A DNA stretch of 64,000 bases from Microbacteriaceae bacterium. Its GTDB lineage: Bacteria > Actinomycetota > Actinomycetes > Actinomycetales > Microbacteriaceae. Shown in pieces: positions 8,893 to 18,257 of this stretch. The stretch is from NCBI GenBank assembly GCA_025464995.1, contig JAODMO010000007.1:1-64000 (forward strand). The letters are read 5' to 3'. Below the pieces are notes generated by a model. It was not told where the DNA came from, did not search any database, and saw only the letters and a program-made list of their open reading frames with translations. Position 1 is the first letter of the stretch, and each line of letters opens with the position of its first letter. Made by a program: the position numbers and the translations under genes.

Positions 8893-10260
8893 CTAGGAGT
8901 TCGAGACCCGCACCATCTCGTCGCGCTCGACGACCTTGATGCGCGTGCGGCCGACGACCTCGCCGAGGCCAAGCTCGTGCTGGTCGAGGTTGTGCCAGCC
9001 GTCGAGGTTCGTGAACTCGACGCCGCGGCTCGCGAGCAGGTCGACGACTGCCGCCTCCTCGGGATGCGGCGGCGCCCACCAGTTGGCCTGGTCATTCATG
9101 ACGTGCTTGATGGTCTCCATCGCGTCGCTCTTGGTGTGCCCGATGAGGCCGACGGGGCCGCGCTTGATCCAGCCGGTCGCGTACACGCCGTGGACCTGCT
9201 CGTCGTTGTCGTCGATGACCTGCCCCTCGCGGTTGGGGATGACACCGCGCTTGTCGTCGAACGGGATGCCGGGCAGCGACGACCCGAAATAGCCGACCGC
9301 GCGGTAGAGGGCCTGGATCGGGATCTCGCGGATCTCGCCGGTGCCTCTCGTGCCGCCAGCGCCGTCGGGCTCCGTGCGTTCGTAACGGATGGCCGCGACC
9401 CGCTCCTCGCCCGTCACGGCGTCGACCGCCCCGACGACCTCGAGCGGCTTGGCGTGGAAGTGCAGGTGCAGGCGGCGCGACGCCGTTCCGGTCTCGCGGG
9501 CCCGCCACTGGTTCAGCACCTTGTCGATCACGAACACCTGCTTGTTACTCGCGATGGCAGCCTTCGACGCCTCGTCGTAGGCGAAGTCCTCGTCGTAGAG
9601 CACGATGTCGACGTCGTCCAACTCGCCGAGCTCGCGCAGCTCGAGGGGCGAGAACTTGACCTGCGCCGGCCCGCGACGGCCGAAGACGTGCACGTCGGTG
9701 ACGGGCGAGTTCTTGAGGCCCTCGTAGACGTTGGCGGGGATCTCGGTGGGAAGCAGGTTGTCGGCGTGCTTGGCGAGCATGCGCGCCACGTCGAGCGCCA
9801 CGTTGCCGTTTCCGATGACGCCGACGGATGCTGCATCCAACGGCCATTCGCGGGGGAAGTCGGGGTGGCCGTCGTACCAGCTGACGAAGTCGGCGGCGCC
9901 GTAGCTGCCGGGCAGGTCGATGCCGGGGATGGCGAGGGGCGCGTCCTTGATCGAGCCCGTCGAGAAGATGACGGCGTTGTAGTGCTTCTTCAGGTCGTCG
10001 AGGGTGATGTCGCGACCGAAGAGCACATTGCCGAAGAGGCGGATCTGACCGGAGTCGAGCACGTCGCGGAGCGCGTTGACGATGCCCTTGATGCGCGGGT
10101 GGTCAGGCGCGACGCCGTAGCGCACGAGTCCGTACGGGGCCGGGAGCTGCTCGAAGAGGTCGATGGAGACGTCGAAGTTCTTCTCGGCCTTCAGCAGGAT
10201 GTCTGCGGCGTAGATGCCGGCGGGCCCTGCTCCGACGATGGCCAATCGTAGTTTGGTCAT
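8893..10260 (-). CDS. fprA: Ferredoxin-NADP reductase, adrenodoxin-reductase type
   Basis: The 455-residue FAD enzyme should transfer electrons between NADPH and ferredoxins. It has an N-terminal FAD Rossmann motif (LAIVGAGPAGIYAADILLK), LVRYGVAPDHPRIKG, and an NADP Rossmann motif (GVIGNGNVALDVARML). The C-terminal ATGWIKRGPVGLIGHTK block is typical of the FprA/adrenodoxin-reductase group. It is full length. It is 69 nt downstream of the polyprenyl synthase gene on the same strand, and the men genes lie beyond that. Confidence 0.92.
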   Translation of the reverse strand: MTKLRLAIVGAGPAGIYAADILLKAEKNFDVSIDLFEQLPAPYGLVRYGVAPDHPRIKGIVNALRDVLDSGQIRLFGNVLFGRDITLDDLKKHYNAVIFSTGSIKDAPLAIPGIDLPGSYGAADFVSWYDGHPDFPREWPLDAASVGVIGNGNVALDVARMLAKHADNLLPTEIPANVYEGLKNSPVTDVHVFGRRGPAQVKFSPLELRELGELDDVDIVLYDEDFAYDEASKAAIASNKQVFVIDKVLNQWRARETGTASRRLHLHFHAKPLEVVGAVDAVTGEERVAAIRYERTEPDGAGGTRGTGEIREIPIQALYRAVGYFGSSLPGIPFDDKRGVIPNREGQVIDDNDEQVHGVYATGWIKRGPVGLIGHTKSDAMETIKHVMNDQANWWAPPHPEEAAVVDLLASRGVEFTNLDGWHNLDQHELGLGEVVGRTRIKVVERDEMVRVSNS

Positions 10261-10328
10261 GGTTTGTCTCTCGATCGTGTGGTCTCGATGCGGCCGCGGA
10301 CGGCCGGATCATCCAGCGGGTGGAAGAT

Positions 10329-11414
10329 TCAGGCGGAGCGTTCGACGACCGTGTCGGCGAAGCGGGTAAGCGACTTCTTCACCGGGCCGTCGGGCAGGGG
10401 CTCGAGCGCCGCCACGGCGTCGCGGGCCCAGCGGTGCGCCTCCGCGCGAGTGCGTGCCGTCACCTCGTGCCCTCGGAGTTCGGCGATCGCGTCGGTGAGG
10501 TTCGCGTCTGCCTCGACGTCGGAGGGGTCGGCCGCGAGTGCGAGCACGTCGCGATCGATGCGTTCCAACAGCAGCGCGGCGGAGGGATCGGTGGCCGCGA
10601 GCGAGCGCAGGTAGAGCAGCGGCAGCGTAGAGACACCCGCGCGCAGGTCGGTGCCGGGCACCTTGCCGGTCTCGGCTCCGTCGTCGGCGAGGTCGATGAT
10701 GTCGTCGATGAGCTGGAAAGCGACGCCGATCTTCTCGCCGAAGGCAACGACGGGAAGTCGGTAGACGTCGGGCGCACCCGAGCAGAGCACGCCGATCTCG
10801 GCGGCGGCGGAGATGAGCGAGCCGGTCTTGTCGGCGAGCACCTGGATGTAGTGGGCGATCTCGTCTTCGCCGTCGCGCGGGCCGATGGTCTCGTGCAGCT
10901 GACCGAGGCACAAGCGCTCGAAGGTGTCGGCCTGGAGCTGGATGACGCGCTCCCCGAGCGACGCGACGAGCTTGCTCGCACGCGCGAACAGCAGGTCGCC
11001 CGTGAGGATGGCGACCGAGTTTCCCCAGACCGCCTGCGCCGTGGGCACACCGCGGCGCATCTGCGACTCGTCCATGACATCGTCGTGGTACAGCGACGCG
11101 AGATGCGTGATCTCAATCGCCTTCGCCGCCGCGAAGACGCGGTCGCCGTTCCCGTCGCCGAGCTGGGCCGCGAGAAGCGTCAGCAAGGGGCGGACGCGCT
11201 TGCCGCCGGCCTCGAGGAGGTAGCGGCTCGTGACATCCGCCATGTCGTCGGCGAACGACATCTCGACGAGGAGGCCCTGTTCGACGACGTCGAGGCCATC
11301 CTCGATCTCACGCACGAACCTGCGCTCGTCGTTCGATGCGAAAAGCTTGTCTCCGATGCCGAGCGAGGAGCTCAGGGTGTTCCGGCGACGAGCCAAAGGA
11401 ACGCTCGCGTTCAC
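10329..11414 (-). CDS. Polyprenyl diphosphate synthase (menaquinone side chain)
   Basis: The 361-residue trans-prenyltransferase elongates allylic diphosphates with IPP. The two Asp-rich motifs are intact: DDVMD at 111-115 and DDIID at 237-241, with GGKRVRPLL near residue 70. The context beside menG suggests it makes the long isoprenoid tail used by MenA; chain length cannot be read. GTG 11414 is inferred: the frame stays open to 11606, but the upstream part has no family similarity. It lies 59 nt downstream of menG. Confidence 0.9.
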   Translation of the reverse strand: MNASVPLARRRNTLSSSLGIGDKLFASNDERRFVREIEDGLDVVEQGLLVEMSFADDMADVTSRYLLEAGGKRVRPLLTLLAAQLGDGNGDRVFAAAKAIEITHLASLYHDDVMDESQMRRGVPTAQAVWGNSVAILTGDLLFARASKLVASLGERVIQLQADTFERLCLGQLHETIGPRDGEDEIAHYIQVLADKTGSLISAAAEIGVLCSGAPDVYRLPVVAFGEKIGVAFQLIDDIIDLADDGAETGKVPGTDLRAGVSTLPLLYLRSLAATDPSAALLLERIDRDVLALAADPSDVEADANLTDAIAELRGHEVTARTRAEAHRWARDAVAALEPLPDGPVKKSLTRFADTVVERSA

Positions 11415-11473
11415 TCGCTGCTCATATCGTGGGATTCGTTTCTGGTGGAGGAGCCCTCGTGGGCTTCGGCGGG

Positions 11474-12244
11474 TTACTGGGGCTGGACGGGGATGGAGCG
11501 GGTGGTCGCGCTCTTGCGGCGTCTGGCTGCCGCCGCGAGCACCGCCGCGTCCTCGGGCTTGCGGCCACGGTGAAGGGCGACGACACCCACGGTGAGGTTG
11601 CGCCACGCCACGCGGGTGAACCCGACACCGCGAATCCAGCGGCTGAGCTCGCCCTGATCGGGCCAGGCGCGGATCGACTCGGCGAGATAGTCGTACGCCG
11701 CGGTGTTCGAGCTCGTGGCCCGCGCGACGATCGGCATGACGTAGGCGAGGTACGCGTTGTACCCGGCGCGCAGGAGCGCGAGCGGCGGCTTCGAGAACTC
11801 GCAGATCACGAGACGGCCGCCGGGCTTGAGCACGCGGTACATCTCGGCGAGCGCCGCCTTCGGGTCGTTGATGTTGCGCAGGCCGAAACTGATGGTGACG
11901 GCGTCGAACTCGTTGTCGGCGAACGGCAGCTTCTCGGCGTTCCCCTCGATGAATTCGAGTTCTGGATGGCGGCGCCGGCCCTCGGCGACCATGCCGGGCG
12001 AGAAGTCGAACGCCACGACCGTCGCGCCGGTCTTCGTGAGGGCTGCCGAACTCGTTCCCGTGCCTGCCGCGATGTCGAGGATGCGCTCTCCGGGCTGCGG
12101 ATCGATCGCTCGAACGGTGGCGAAGCGCCAGATCGGGGCGTTGCCCGCCGAGAGAACGTTGTTGGTTCGGTCGTATCGCTTCGCGACACCGTCGAACATG
12201 TCAGCGACCTCGTCGGGTTGCTTGTTCAGGTCGGCTTTAGTCAC
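11474..12244 (-). CDS. menG: Demethylmenaquinone methyltransferase
   Basis: The 256-residue SAM-dependent UbiE/MenG enzyme methylates demethylmenaquinone in the last step of menaquinone synthesis. The SAM motif [11 protein letters not shown], the [22 protein letters not shown] block and the [18 protein letters not shown] motif are diagnostic. A basic C-terminal tail of about 25 residues extends beyond the core. The GTG at 12244 follows TAGACT by 6 nt. It is divergent from menF, and the two promoters lie back to back. Confidence 0.94.
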   Translation of the reverse strand: MTKADLNKQPDEVADMFDGVAKRYDRTNNVLSAGNAPIWRFATVRAIDPQPGERILDIAAGTGTSSAALTKTGATVVAFDFSPGMVAEGRRRHPELEFIEGNAEKLPFADNEFDAVTISFGLRNINDPKAALAEMYRVLKPGGRLVICEFSKPPLALLRAGYNAYLAYVMPIVARATSSNTAAYDYLAESIRAWPDQGELSRWIRGVGFTRVAWRNLTVGVVALHRGRKPEDAAVLAAAARRRKSATTRSIPVQPQ

Positions 12245-12256
12245 GCGGTAAGTCTA
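12245..12256 (-). promoter_or_regulatory. Leaderless promoter -10 of menG
   Basis: TAGACT (minus strand, 12251-12256) lies 6 nt before the GTG at 12244, with no Shine-Dalgarno in between. Confidence 0.5.
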
Positions 12257-12295
12257 CTGAGATACGGGAATCACTTGCTGTGACAGGGGCGGGGG

Positions 12296-12307
12296 TACGC
12301 TGGGCAG
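12296..12307 (+). promoter_or_regulatory. Leaderless promoter -10 of menF
   Basis: TACGCT at 12296-12301 is followed by 6 nt and GTG 12308. It faces away from the menG promoter, with the hexamers about 40 nt apart. Confidence 0.5.
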
Positions 12308-13540
12308 GTGAGCACGCCTGCCGGATCCATCGCCCATCTGGCCGTCGAAACCGTCCAGGTCGACGACGTCGGCCCCCTCATCCCGCTGCTCGACTCGCGC
12401 GACCCGCTGCTCTTCGTCCGACGCGGCCAAGGCATCGCCGGCATCGGCGAGGCGCTTCGTCTCGAGTTCACCGGCCCCGACCGGATGAGGGATGCGGCGG
12501 CGGCCTGGCGGCAGCTGCTCGCCGCCGCGACGATCGACGATCCGCTGGGCATCCCCGGCACCGGCCTCGTCGCCCTTGGCAGCTTCGCCTTCTCCGAGCA
12601 CTCGGTCGCGACGAGCGTGCTCATCGTGCCCTCCCTCATCGTCGGCCGACGCGGCGGCGTCTCCTGGATCACGCGCGTGAACACGCAGGCGCCCACGCCC
12701 CGCCCCCGCGCGTTCGGTGCGGAGTACCGCATCTCCCTGCTTCCCGGTGCCATGACCGCCGACGCGTTCATCGCCGCGGTCGATACGGCGCTGGAGCGCA
12801 TCCAGGCCGGCGACGTGCGCAAGGTGGTGCTCGCCCGCGACCTCGTCGGGCACCTGCCCGAGGGTGCTGACCTGCGCCTCGTGCTGGCGTCGCTCTCGCT
12901 CGGCTACCCTGACTGCTTCACCTACGCGGTCAACGGCTTCATCGGCAGCTCCCCCGAAACGCTCGTACGGGTAGACGCCGGATCGGTGAGCGCCCGTGTG
13001 CTCGCCGGCACGATGAGCCGTGGTGCCGACGCGCAGGCCGACCACGACAAGGCGGTGGCGCTCGCCACCTCCACGAAAGACCTGGACGAGCACCAGTACG
13101 CGCTCACCTCGGTGCTCAGCGCGCTCGCTCCGCACAGCTCGACACTGACCGCGAGCGATCAGCCGTTCACCCTCAAGCTGCCGAACCTGTGGCACCTCGC
13201 GAGCGACGTCGCCGGAACGCTCAGCGACGGCTCGAGCTCGCTCGACCTCATCGCCGCGCTGCATCCCACCGCGGCCGTCGCCGGAGCCCCGACCCAGGCA
13301 GCGCTCGACCTCATCCATGAGCTGGAGCCGTTCGACCGCGGTCGTTACGCCGGCCCGGTCGGCTGGGTGGGCGCGAACGGTGACGGCGAGTGGGCGGTCG
13401 CCCTGCGGTCGGCGCACGTCTCCCACACCGGCCGCATCACCGCGTACGCGGGCGGCGGCATCGTCGAGGGCTCCGAGCCCGCGCGCGAACTCGCCGAGAC
13501 GAAGATGAAGTTCCGGCCGATCGTCGAGGCATTCAACTAG
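12308..13540 (+). CDS. menF: Isochorismate synthase
   Basis: The 410-residue chorismate-utilising enzyme converts chorismate to isochorismate, the first committed step towards menaquinone. The C-terminal domain shows RIQAGDVRKVVLARDL, SSPETLVRV, the ARVLAGTMSRG segment, LHPTAAVAGAPTQAAL and YAGPVGWVGANGDGEWAVALRS, ending in AGGGIVEGSEPARELAETKMKF. Those blocks are typical of MenF/EntC rather than anthranilate synthase. The men genes around it favour MenF over a siderophore EntC role. Its stop is 12 nt before a palindromic repeat. Confidence 0.92.
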   Translation: MSTPAGSIAHLAVETVQVDDVGPLIPLLDSRDPLLFVRRGQGIAGIGEALRLEFTGPDRMRDAAAAWRQLLAAATIDDPLGIPGTGLVALGSFAFSEHSVATSVLIVPSLIVGRRGGVSWITRVNTQAPTPRPRAFGAEYRISLLPGAMTADAFIAAVDTALERIQAGDVRKVVLARDLVGHLPEGADLRLVLASLSLGYPDCFTYAVNGFIGSSPETLVRVDAGSVSARVLAGTMSRGADAQADHDKAVALATSTKDLDEHQYALTSVLSALAPHSSTLTASDQPFTLKLPNLWHLASDVAGTLSDGSSSLDLIAALHPTAAVAGAPTQAALDLIHELEPFDRGRYAGPVGWVGANGDGEWAVALRSAHVSHTGRITAYAGGGIVEGSEPARELAETKMKFRPIVEAFN

Positions 13541-13551
13541 CCCCCATCTCT

Positions 13552-13587
13552 GGTTGAGCAGCGCCGTCTACGGCGCGTATCGACACC
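13552..13587 (+). repeat. Dispersed palindromic repeat, copy 1
   Basis: It begins GGTTGAGCAG and ends CGTATCGACACC, with a short internal palindrome (CGCCGTCTACGGCG). The same ends occur at four other places in the window. It lies between convergent menF and ppk2, in inverted orientation to copy 2. Confidence 0.7.
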
Positions 13588-13594
13588 CGCGGGC

Positions 13595-13637
13595 GGTTTC
13601 GAGACTGTCGCCAGCGCGACCTACGCAACCTGCTCAA
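13595..13637 (-). repeat. Dispersed palindromic repeat, copy 2
   Basis: It begins GGTTTCGAGACTGTCGC and ends in CTACGCAACCTGCTCAA. It is inverted relative to copy 1. The TGA stop of ppk2 lies inside this copy. Confidence 0.65.
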
Positions 13638-14464
13638 GCCAACGCGAGCCGCGCCTTCTCGGCCGCGACGTCGTACTCGCCTCGCGGCCACTCGAGGTGC
13701 ATGCCGCGGAGTGCGTCGAGCAGCAGTCGCTGCACGGCCAGCCGGGCGTACCACTTGTGGTCTGCGGGCACGACGGACCACGGGGCATCCGTCGTCGACG
13801 TGCGGTCGAGCGCGATCTGGTAGGCCTCCTGGTAGGCCGACCAGCGGAGCCGCTCGTCGACATCGCCCGGGTTGTACTTCCAGTTCTTCTCCGGCCGCTC
13901 GAGGCGCTCGGTGAGGCGCTTCTTCTGCTCCTCCGGGCTGATATGGAGCATGACCTTCACGAGAGCGGTGCCCGCGCCGACGAGCGATGACTCGAAGTCG
14001 TTGATGACGCCGTATCGCTGCTCGATCTGCTCCAACGTCGAGAAGCCGTGCACGCGGTGGATGAGCACGTCCTCGTAGTGTGAGCGGTCGAAGACACCGA
14101 AGTATCCGGCGGGCGGCAACCGCCTGCGCACCCGCCAGAGGAAGTCGTGGCTCTTCTCCTCCTCGGTCGGCGCCTTGAACGCGAACGCCCGCACGCCCTG
14201 AGGGTTCACCTGCCCGACGACATGCCCGACGATGCCGCCCTTGCCGGCCGTGTCCATGGCCTGCAGGACGAGCAGGATGCTACGGCCGTCGCCCTCGCCC
14301 GACAGGCTGCCCGCGAAGAGCCGCTCCTGCAGGTCTGCGAGCTCGTCGGCACCGCGGGCGAGCTCGCGCACGCCGTCTTTCTTGCCGCCGTCGAAACCCG
14401 GTGTCGACCGCGGGTCGATGTCTGAGAGTCGGAACCCGGGTTCGACGCGCAGCAGATCGCTCAT
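13634..14464 (-). CDS. Polyphosphate kinase 2 family protein
   Basis: The 276-residue PPK2-type enzyme transfers phosphate between polyphosphate and nucleotides (NDP or NMP). Visible motifs are Walker A-like AMDTAGKGGIVGHV, FDRSHYEDVLIHRVHG (the PPK2 lid/Walker B region) and ERPEKNWKYNPGDVDER. It has the single-domain length of class I/III PPK2; the nucleotide specificity class is not readable by eye. The ATG at 14464 follows TACCCT by 6 nt, so the mRNA is probably leaderless. The last codons run into a dispersed repeat that provides the TGA. Confidence 0.9.
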   Translation of the reverse strand: MSDLLRVEPGFRLSDIDPRSTPGFDGGKKDGVRELARGADELADLQERLFAGSLSGEGDGRSILLVLQAMDTAGKGGIVGHVVGQVNPQGVRAFAFKAPTEEEKSHDFLWRVRRRLPPAGYFGVFDRSHYEDVLIHRVHGFSTLEQIEQRYGVINDFESSLVGAGTALVKVMLHISPEEQKKRLTERLERPEKNWKYNPGDVDERLRWSAYQEAYQIALDRTSTTDAPWSVVPADHKWYARLAVQRLLLDALRGMHLEWPRGEYDVAAEKARLALA

Positions 14465-14476
14465 GCGGCAAGGGTA
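14465..14476 (-). promoter_or_regulatory. Leaderless promoter -10 of ppk2
   Basis: TACCCT (minus strand, 14471-14476) lies 6 nt before the ATG at 14464. Confidence 0.5.
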
Positions 14477-14514
14477 GTCCGCGCCGGGATGTGCGCTCGG
14501 CGGCACCGCGTCGG

Positions 14515-14757
14515 TCACGCCAATTCGTGCAGGTTGTTCCGGCGGGTTCCGTCCCAGTTCGCGAAGAGGTACGCGCCGCCGAAGGCCTCCCGCGCCGTCA
14601 CCTCCGCGCGGGCCCATGACGAGGGGCCGGCCTCGAAGCACGCGCGGCCGTTGCGGATGTGATCGATGGCTGCTTGGGCGTCGATGACGCCCGTCGATGT
14701 GACGATCGCGGTGATGCCGCTGTGGTCGCGGCTGACAAACTCGATGTGCTGTTTCAC
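14515..14757 (-). CDS. Small DUF3892-like protein
   Basis: The 80-residue soluble protein starts VKQHIEFVSRDHSG and contains ITAIVTSTGVIDAQAAIDHIRNG, then AYLFANWDGTRRNNLHELA. The pattern of a strand, a helix with an 'IDHIRNG' turn and a final strand is like the DUF3892 group, a guess from appearance only. GTG 14757 was chosen because the upstream 26 codons look non-coding. No function is known. It lies 50 nt upstream of ppk2 on the same strand. Confidence 0.6.
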   Translation of the reverse strand: MKQHIEFVSRDHSGITAIVTSTGVIDAQAAIDHIRNGRACFEAGPSSWARAEVTAREAFGGAYLFANWDGTRRNNLHELA

Positions 14758-14890
14758 GATTCTCGATGGGTCTCTCGTACGTCTCGTCGACCCGGGCCGG
14801 GTTGCTGAGGGCGCCTCTCGCGGCTCCCCATCCACTATGCGTCCGCCGCCGGATTGCGAAAAATCGCCGCCGTCCCCGTTGACAGACCGG

Positions 14891-16594
14891 CTAGCGGGCG
14901 AGCGGCACTTCCACGATCGTCGGGACGTCGGATGGCGTCAGGGCCGCGTCGAGCTCGCCCCGGTTCGTCACCCGGCGGTACTCCCAGCCGTACGCGGCGG
15001 CGAGCTGCTCGATCGACACGTTCTGGGCCGTGAGCATGACACGGTCGAGCGGGCCGGCGGGCGCGGTCGCCGACACCTCGAGCGAATCGAAGATGGTGCC
15101 GCCTCCGTCGTTGCCGACGACCACCTGGATGCGGGGGCGCGGTTCACCGACGCCGAAGAGCAGCGAGCCCGCATCGTGCAGCAGCGCGAGGTCGCCGAGC
15201 AGCACGCGGGTGACGCCCGCGGCGCCGGCCGCCTCCGTCACACCCGCCTGGCTCGCGAGGGCGATGCCGGTCGCCGTGGCGATCGTGCCGTCGATCCCGG
15301 CGAGGCCCCGATTGGCGTGCACGCTGATCTTCTTGCCGGGCACGACGCGGTCGGCCTCGCGGATGAGCCGGGACGCACCGAGCACGAGCCGGTCGTGCGG
15401 CCAGGTCATGCGCCAGACGGCCTCGACGAGTGCGCGGCGGGTCACGGGCGCCCGGAGCGAGGCGAGAACCTGGCGTGAGAATGCTGCCTGGGCGGATGGT
15501 TCGGAGGAGACGGCGAGCTCCACGTCGGGTGAATCCTGCTGCTCGAGCAGCGCACGGGAGGTGGTGACCCAGCGCCCCAGCCAGGCGCGCCCGGCGCGGG
15601 AGTCGTCGGGCTCGCCGAGCACACGCACCGCGTCGGCGAAGGTCGTGACGGCGTGACCCGGGTTGTAGTCGTCGAACGCCGCTGACCGCACGACGACGGT
15701 GGAGACATCCGCCCGCTGGATGAGCGCGGGGATCTCACGGCTCAGGGTGGGGTGGCCGAAGACGATGACCCGCTCGACCCGGTCGCCGAGCTCGATGGTG
15801 GCGAGCAGTTCGCGGTACGCGACGACGAGGTTGGGGCCGAAGTGGGCGCCGCTGGAGACCTCGGCGAGCAGCGGTGCGCCGAGCGCGCGGGCGGTGGCCT
15901 CGGCGACCTCGCCGGCACCGTGGCCCGCGACGACGATGGTCGCCGGCGCCTGGTAGATCGGCAGGGCATCGCCGCGGAGGCGCGGCGCCGCGTAGGCCTG
16001 CGGCGGCACCTGGTCGGGCAGGTCGACCTCGGCGGAGAGCGGCTCGCTGAACGCGATGTTGAGGTGCACGGGGCCGGTCGTGATCACCGAGGTGCCCGCC
16101 GCCGTCATCGCCTCGCGGGCGAGTCGTGCGGCGCTCTCGGCTTCGCGCGGCAGGCCGGTGGGCGCCACGACGTCGAAGGAGGCGCGCACCGCGGAGCCGA
16201 AGATGCCCGGCTGATTCGTGGTCTGGTTGGCGCCGATGTCGCGGAGGTCGAGCGGCCGGTCCGCGCTGATGACGATGAGCGGAACGCCCGAGTGGTGCGC
16301 CTCGAGCACCGCGGGGTGCAGGTTGGCGACGGCGGTGCCCGACGTGGTGATCACGAGCACGGGCGTGCGGGTCTCGACGGCGAGGCCGAGGGCGAGGAAG
16401 CCGGCGCCGCGTTCGTCGATGCGCACCCGCAACCGGATGCGGCCCGCGGCCTCCAGCTGGGCGGCCGCGAGCGCGAGCGCCTGCGACCTCGACCCCGGGC
16501 TCAACACGACGTCGTGCACACCGAGACGAATGAACTCATCGAGCAGGGCGATCGCGAAGAGCGACGCCGGGGAGCTATTCTTTGGGCGGGTCAT
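14891..16594 (-). CDS. menD: 2-succinyl-5-enolpyruvyl-6-hydroxy-3-cyclohexene-1-carboxylate synthase
   Basis: The 567-residue thiamine-diphosphate enzyme condenses isochorismate with 2-oxoglutarate. The MenD N terminus is clear ([44 protein letters not shown]). The C-terminal ThDP-binding part has [18 protein letters not shown] and the metal site [15 protein letters not shown] 16594 overlaps the upstream PLDc_N gene by 20 nt in another frame, and the conserved N-terminal block starts ~20 residues later as expected. Translation is probably coupled to the upstream gene. Confidence 0.93.
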   Translation of the reverse strand: MTRPKNSSPASLFAIALLDEFIRLGVHDVVLSPGSRSQALALAAAQLEAAGRIRLRVRIDERGAGFLALGLAVETRTPVLVITTSGTAVANLHPAVLEAHHSGVPLIVISADRPLDLRDIGANQTTNQPGIFGSAVRASFDVVAPTGLPREAESAARLAREAMTAAGTSVITTGPVHLNIAFSEPLSAEVDLPDQVPPQAYAAPRLRGDALPIYQAPATIVVAGHGAGEVAEATARALGAPLLAEVSSGAHFGPNLVVAYRELLATIELGDRVERVIVFGHPTLSREIPALIQRADVSTVVVRSAAFDDYNPGHAVTTFADAVRVLGEPDDSRAGRAWLGRWVTTSRALLEQQDSPDVELAVSSEPSAQAAFSRQVLASLRAPVTRRALVEAVWRMTWPHDRLVLGASRLIREADRVVPGKKISVHANRGLAGIDGTIATATGIALASQAGVTEAAGAAGVTRVLLGDLALLHDAGSLLFGVGEPRPRIQVVVGNDGGGTIFDSLEVSATAPAGPLDRVMLTAQNVSIEQLAAAYGWEYRRVTNRGELDAALTPSDVPTIVEVPLAR

Positions 16595-16907
16595 CGTCGA
16601 GTTCGGCGAGTTCCTGCTCCAGACGGCGGATGCGCTCGTCTTGTTCCTCATCGCGGCGGATGTTGCGGAGGAAGTTCGGGTCGTCATCGGGGGCTATCCG
16701 TCGCGGTTCGCCCGCGGGATCCTGTCGCTCCTTGCCGAGGAAGAACCACAGCAGTGCGCCGATGATCGGCAACAGCACGACGATGACGATCCACACGAAC
16801 TTGTTGAGGGCGCGCACCCTGCGGTGCTCCGTCAGCGCGACGTCGATGATCGCGAACACGTCGAGAGCCACCACCGCGAAGGGGAGGATGACGAGAAATC
16901 GAGCCAT
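16575..16907 (-). CDS. PLDc_N-type small membrane protein
   Basis: The 110-residue protein has two transmembrane helices ([21 protein letters not shown] and [21 protein letters not shown]) followed by the LGKERQ turn typical of the phospholipase-D nuclease N-terminal domain. A charged, probably coiled-coil tail ([20 protein letters not shown]) ends the protein. Family members of this size lack catalytic HKD motifs and have no known function. The start follows TAAGAT by 7 nt. It overlaps menD by 20 nt. Confidence 0.82.
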   Translation of the reverse strand: MARFLVILPFAVVALDVFAIIDVALTEHRRVRALNKFVWIVIVVLLPIIGALLWFFLGKERQDPAGEPRRIAPDDDPNFLRNIRRDEEQDERIRRLEQELAELDDDPPKE

Positions 16908-16946
16908 GCGGTCAATCTTAGGCTTTGTGCTGCCTACACTTGTCAG
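16908..16946. promoter_or_regulatory. Back-to-back leaderless promoters (PLDc_N gene / DUF4229 gene)
   Basis: Minus-strand TAAGAT (16915-16920) is 7 nt from ATG 16907. Plus-strand TACACT (16935-16940) is 6 nt from GTG 16947. The 39-nt gap between the two start codons has room for little else. Confidence 0.5.
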
Positions 16947-17231
16947 GTGAAGCCATGGTTGTTATATAGCGTGATCCGCCTGGCGCTTTTCGCCGTCGTT
17001 CTCGCCATTCTTCTCCTGGCCCAGACCCCCGGATGGATCGCCGCGATCGTCGCCGCGATCTTCGGGCTCGCCGCCTCCTACCTCTTCCTCGGCACGCTGC
17101 GTGGGCAGGTGGCCCAGGATGTCGCCGACCGCCGCTCGGGCAAGATCCAGACCGTCACCGACGACGAGGACGCGGAAGACGCCCTCGAACGCAACAACTT
17201 CTTAGAAAGCGATGGCCCAGCTAAGAGCTAG
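16947..17231 (+). CDS. DUF4229-type small membrane protein
   Basis: The 94-residue protein has two transmembrane helices (SVIRLALFAVVLAILLLAQ and AAIVAAIFGLAASYLFL) and a charged acidic tail (TVTDDEDAEDALERN). The start VKPWLLYSVIRLALF matches the actinobacterial DUF4229 pattern. Its function is unknown. The GTG is leaderless-type. Its 3' end overlaps the convergent menA by 30 nt. Confidence 0.8.
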   Translation: MKPWLLYSVIRLALFAVVLAILLLAQTPGWIAAIVAAIFGLAASYLFLGTLRGQVAQDVADRRSGKIQTVTDDEDAEDALERNNFLESDGPAKS

Positions 17232-18257
17232 GCCGTAGAGCAGGCCCGTGAGGCTCGTGAGCTGCAGCACGAGAATGAGCTCGCGAGGCGTCTTCGCCGT
17301 CAACGCGATGACGATCGCCGGGATTGCGATGAGCAGGGTGCCGTAGACGAACAGGGCGTTTCCGTAGACGAGCACGAACACCACGAGGATGCCGTAGGGC
17401 ACCAGCAGCAGCACCGCGAAGAGAATGCGCGAGGCGCGGTCGCCGATGATCACGCTGAGCGTGCGCTTGCCGGCGGCGCGGTCCTGCCGGATGTCGCGGG
17501 TGTTGTTGATGACGAGCACGGCGACCGAGATGAGGCCGATGGCCGTGCCGGCCATCCAGTTCTCGAAGGAGACGGTGTCGACCTGCACGAACATGGTGCC
17601 CGCTGTGGCGACGAGTCCGAAGAATACGAACACGGCGACCTCACCGAGCGCGTGGTAGCCGTAGGGCCGCTTGCCGCCCGTGTAGAACCAGGCCGCGACG
17701 ATGCAGACCGCGCCGACGGGGAGAAGCCAGTAGTAGCCCGTGAGCACGACGAGGGCGATGCCCGCGAGGGCGGCGAGCGCGAAGAACGCGAGCGCGACGG
17801 CCAGCACGGCGCGAGGGGTCGCAGCGCCCGAGCCCGTGAGCCGTGAGGGCCCGACACGGTTCTTGTCGGTTCCGCGCACACCATCCGAATAGTCGTTGGC
17901 GTAGTTGACGGCGATCTGCAGGGCGAGCGCGACAGCCAGGCAGAGCAGGGCACGAACCCAGTGCCACCCCTCGTCGTTGTCGAAGGCGTAGGCGGTCGCC
18001 GTGCCGAGTGCGACGGGCGCGACGGCGAGGGGCAGGGTACGCAGGCGCGCCCCGGAGATCCACTCGGCCGGCCCGGCCTTCTTCACCGGCGCGAGGCCCG
18101 TGGTGCGCCCGCCGGGGCGTCCGCTGCGGCCTCGGGGCGGGGTCACCGCGGCCGTCGCCGCCGTCTTCGTCGCGACGGGCCTGCGGTGTGCGGGCTGGGC
18201 GCTCGCCGGCTTGTTGTTCGCGGGCTTGCTGTTCACTGGCTCTTTGGCATTCGGCAC
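17202..18257 (-). CDS. menA: 1,4-dihydroxy-2-naphthoate polyprenyltransferase
   Basis: This 351-residue UbiA-family integral membrane enzyme attaches the polyprenyl chain to DHNA. The Asp-rich substrate motifs are NYANDYSDGVRGTD and NNTRDIRQDRAAGKRT, within about nine hydrophobic helices. An unusual Pro/Ala/Lys-rich N-terminal extension of ~65 residues (KPANNKPASAQPAHRRP..) precedes the conserved AEWISGARLRTLPLAVAP. The GTG at 18257 follows TAGACT by 6 nt, and that hexamer overlaps the stop codon of menE. Confidence 0.93.
   Translation of the reverse strand: MPNAKEPVNSKPANNKPASAQPAHRRPVATKTAATAAVTPPRGRSGRPGGRTTGLAPVKKAGPAEWISGARLRTLPLAVAPVALGTATAYAFDNDEGWHWVRALLCLAVALALQIAVNYANDYSDGVRGTDKNRVGPSRLTGSGAATPRAVLAVALAFFALAALAGIALVVLTGYYWLLPVGAVCIVAAWFYTGGKRPYGYHALGEVAVFVFFGLVATAGTMFVQVDTVSFENWMAGTAIGLISVAVLVINNTRDIRQDRAAGKRTLSVIIGDRASRILFAVLLLVPYGILVVFVLVYGNALFVYGTLLIAIPAIVIALTAKTPRELILVLQLTSLTGLLYGLALSWAIAF

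Noticed and set aside
12254-13426. Long minus-strand open frame opposite menF
   Set aside because: It mirrors menF codon structure, has no family similarity and no plausible start signal.
12308-13540. Siderophore isochorismate synthase (EntC/DhbC)
   Set aside because: The enzyme class cannot be separated by motif, but no siderophore synthesis genes are present and all neighbours are menaquinone genes.
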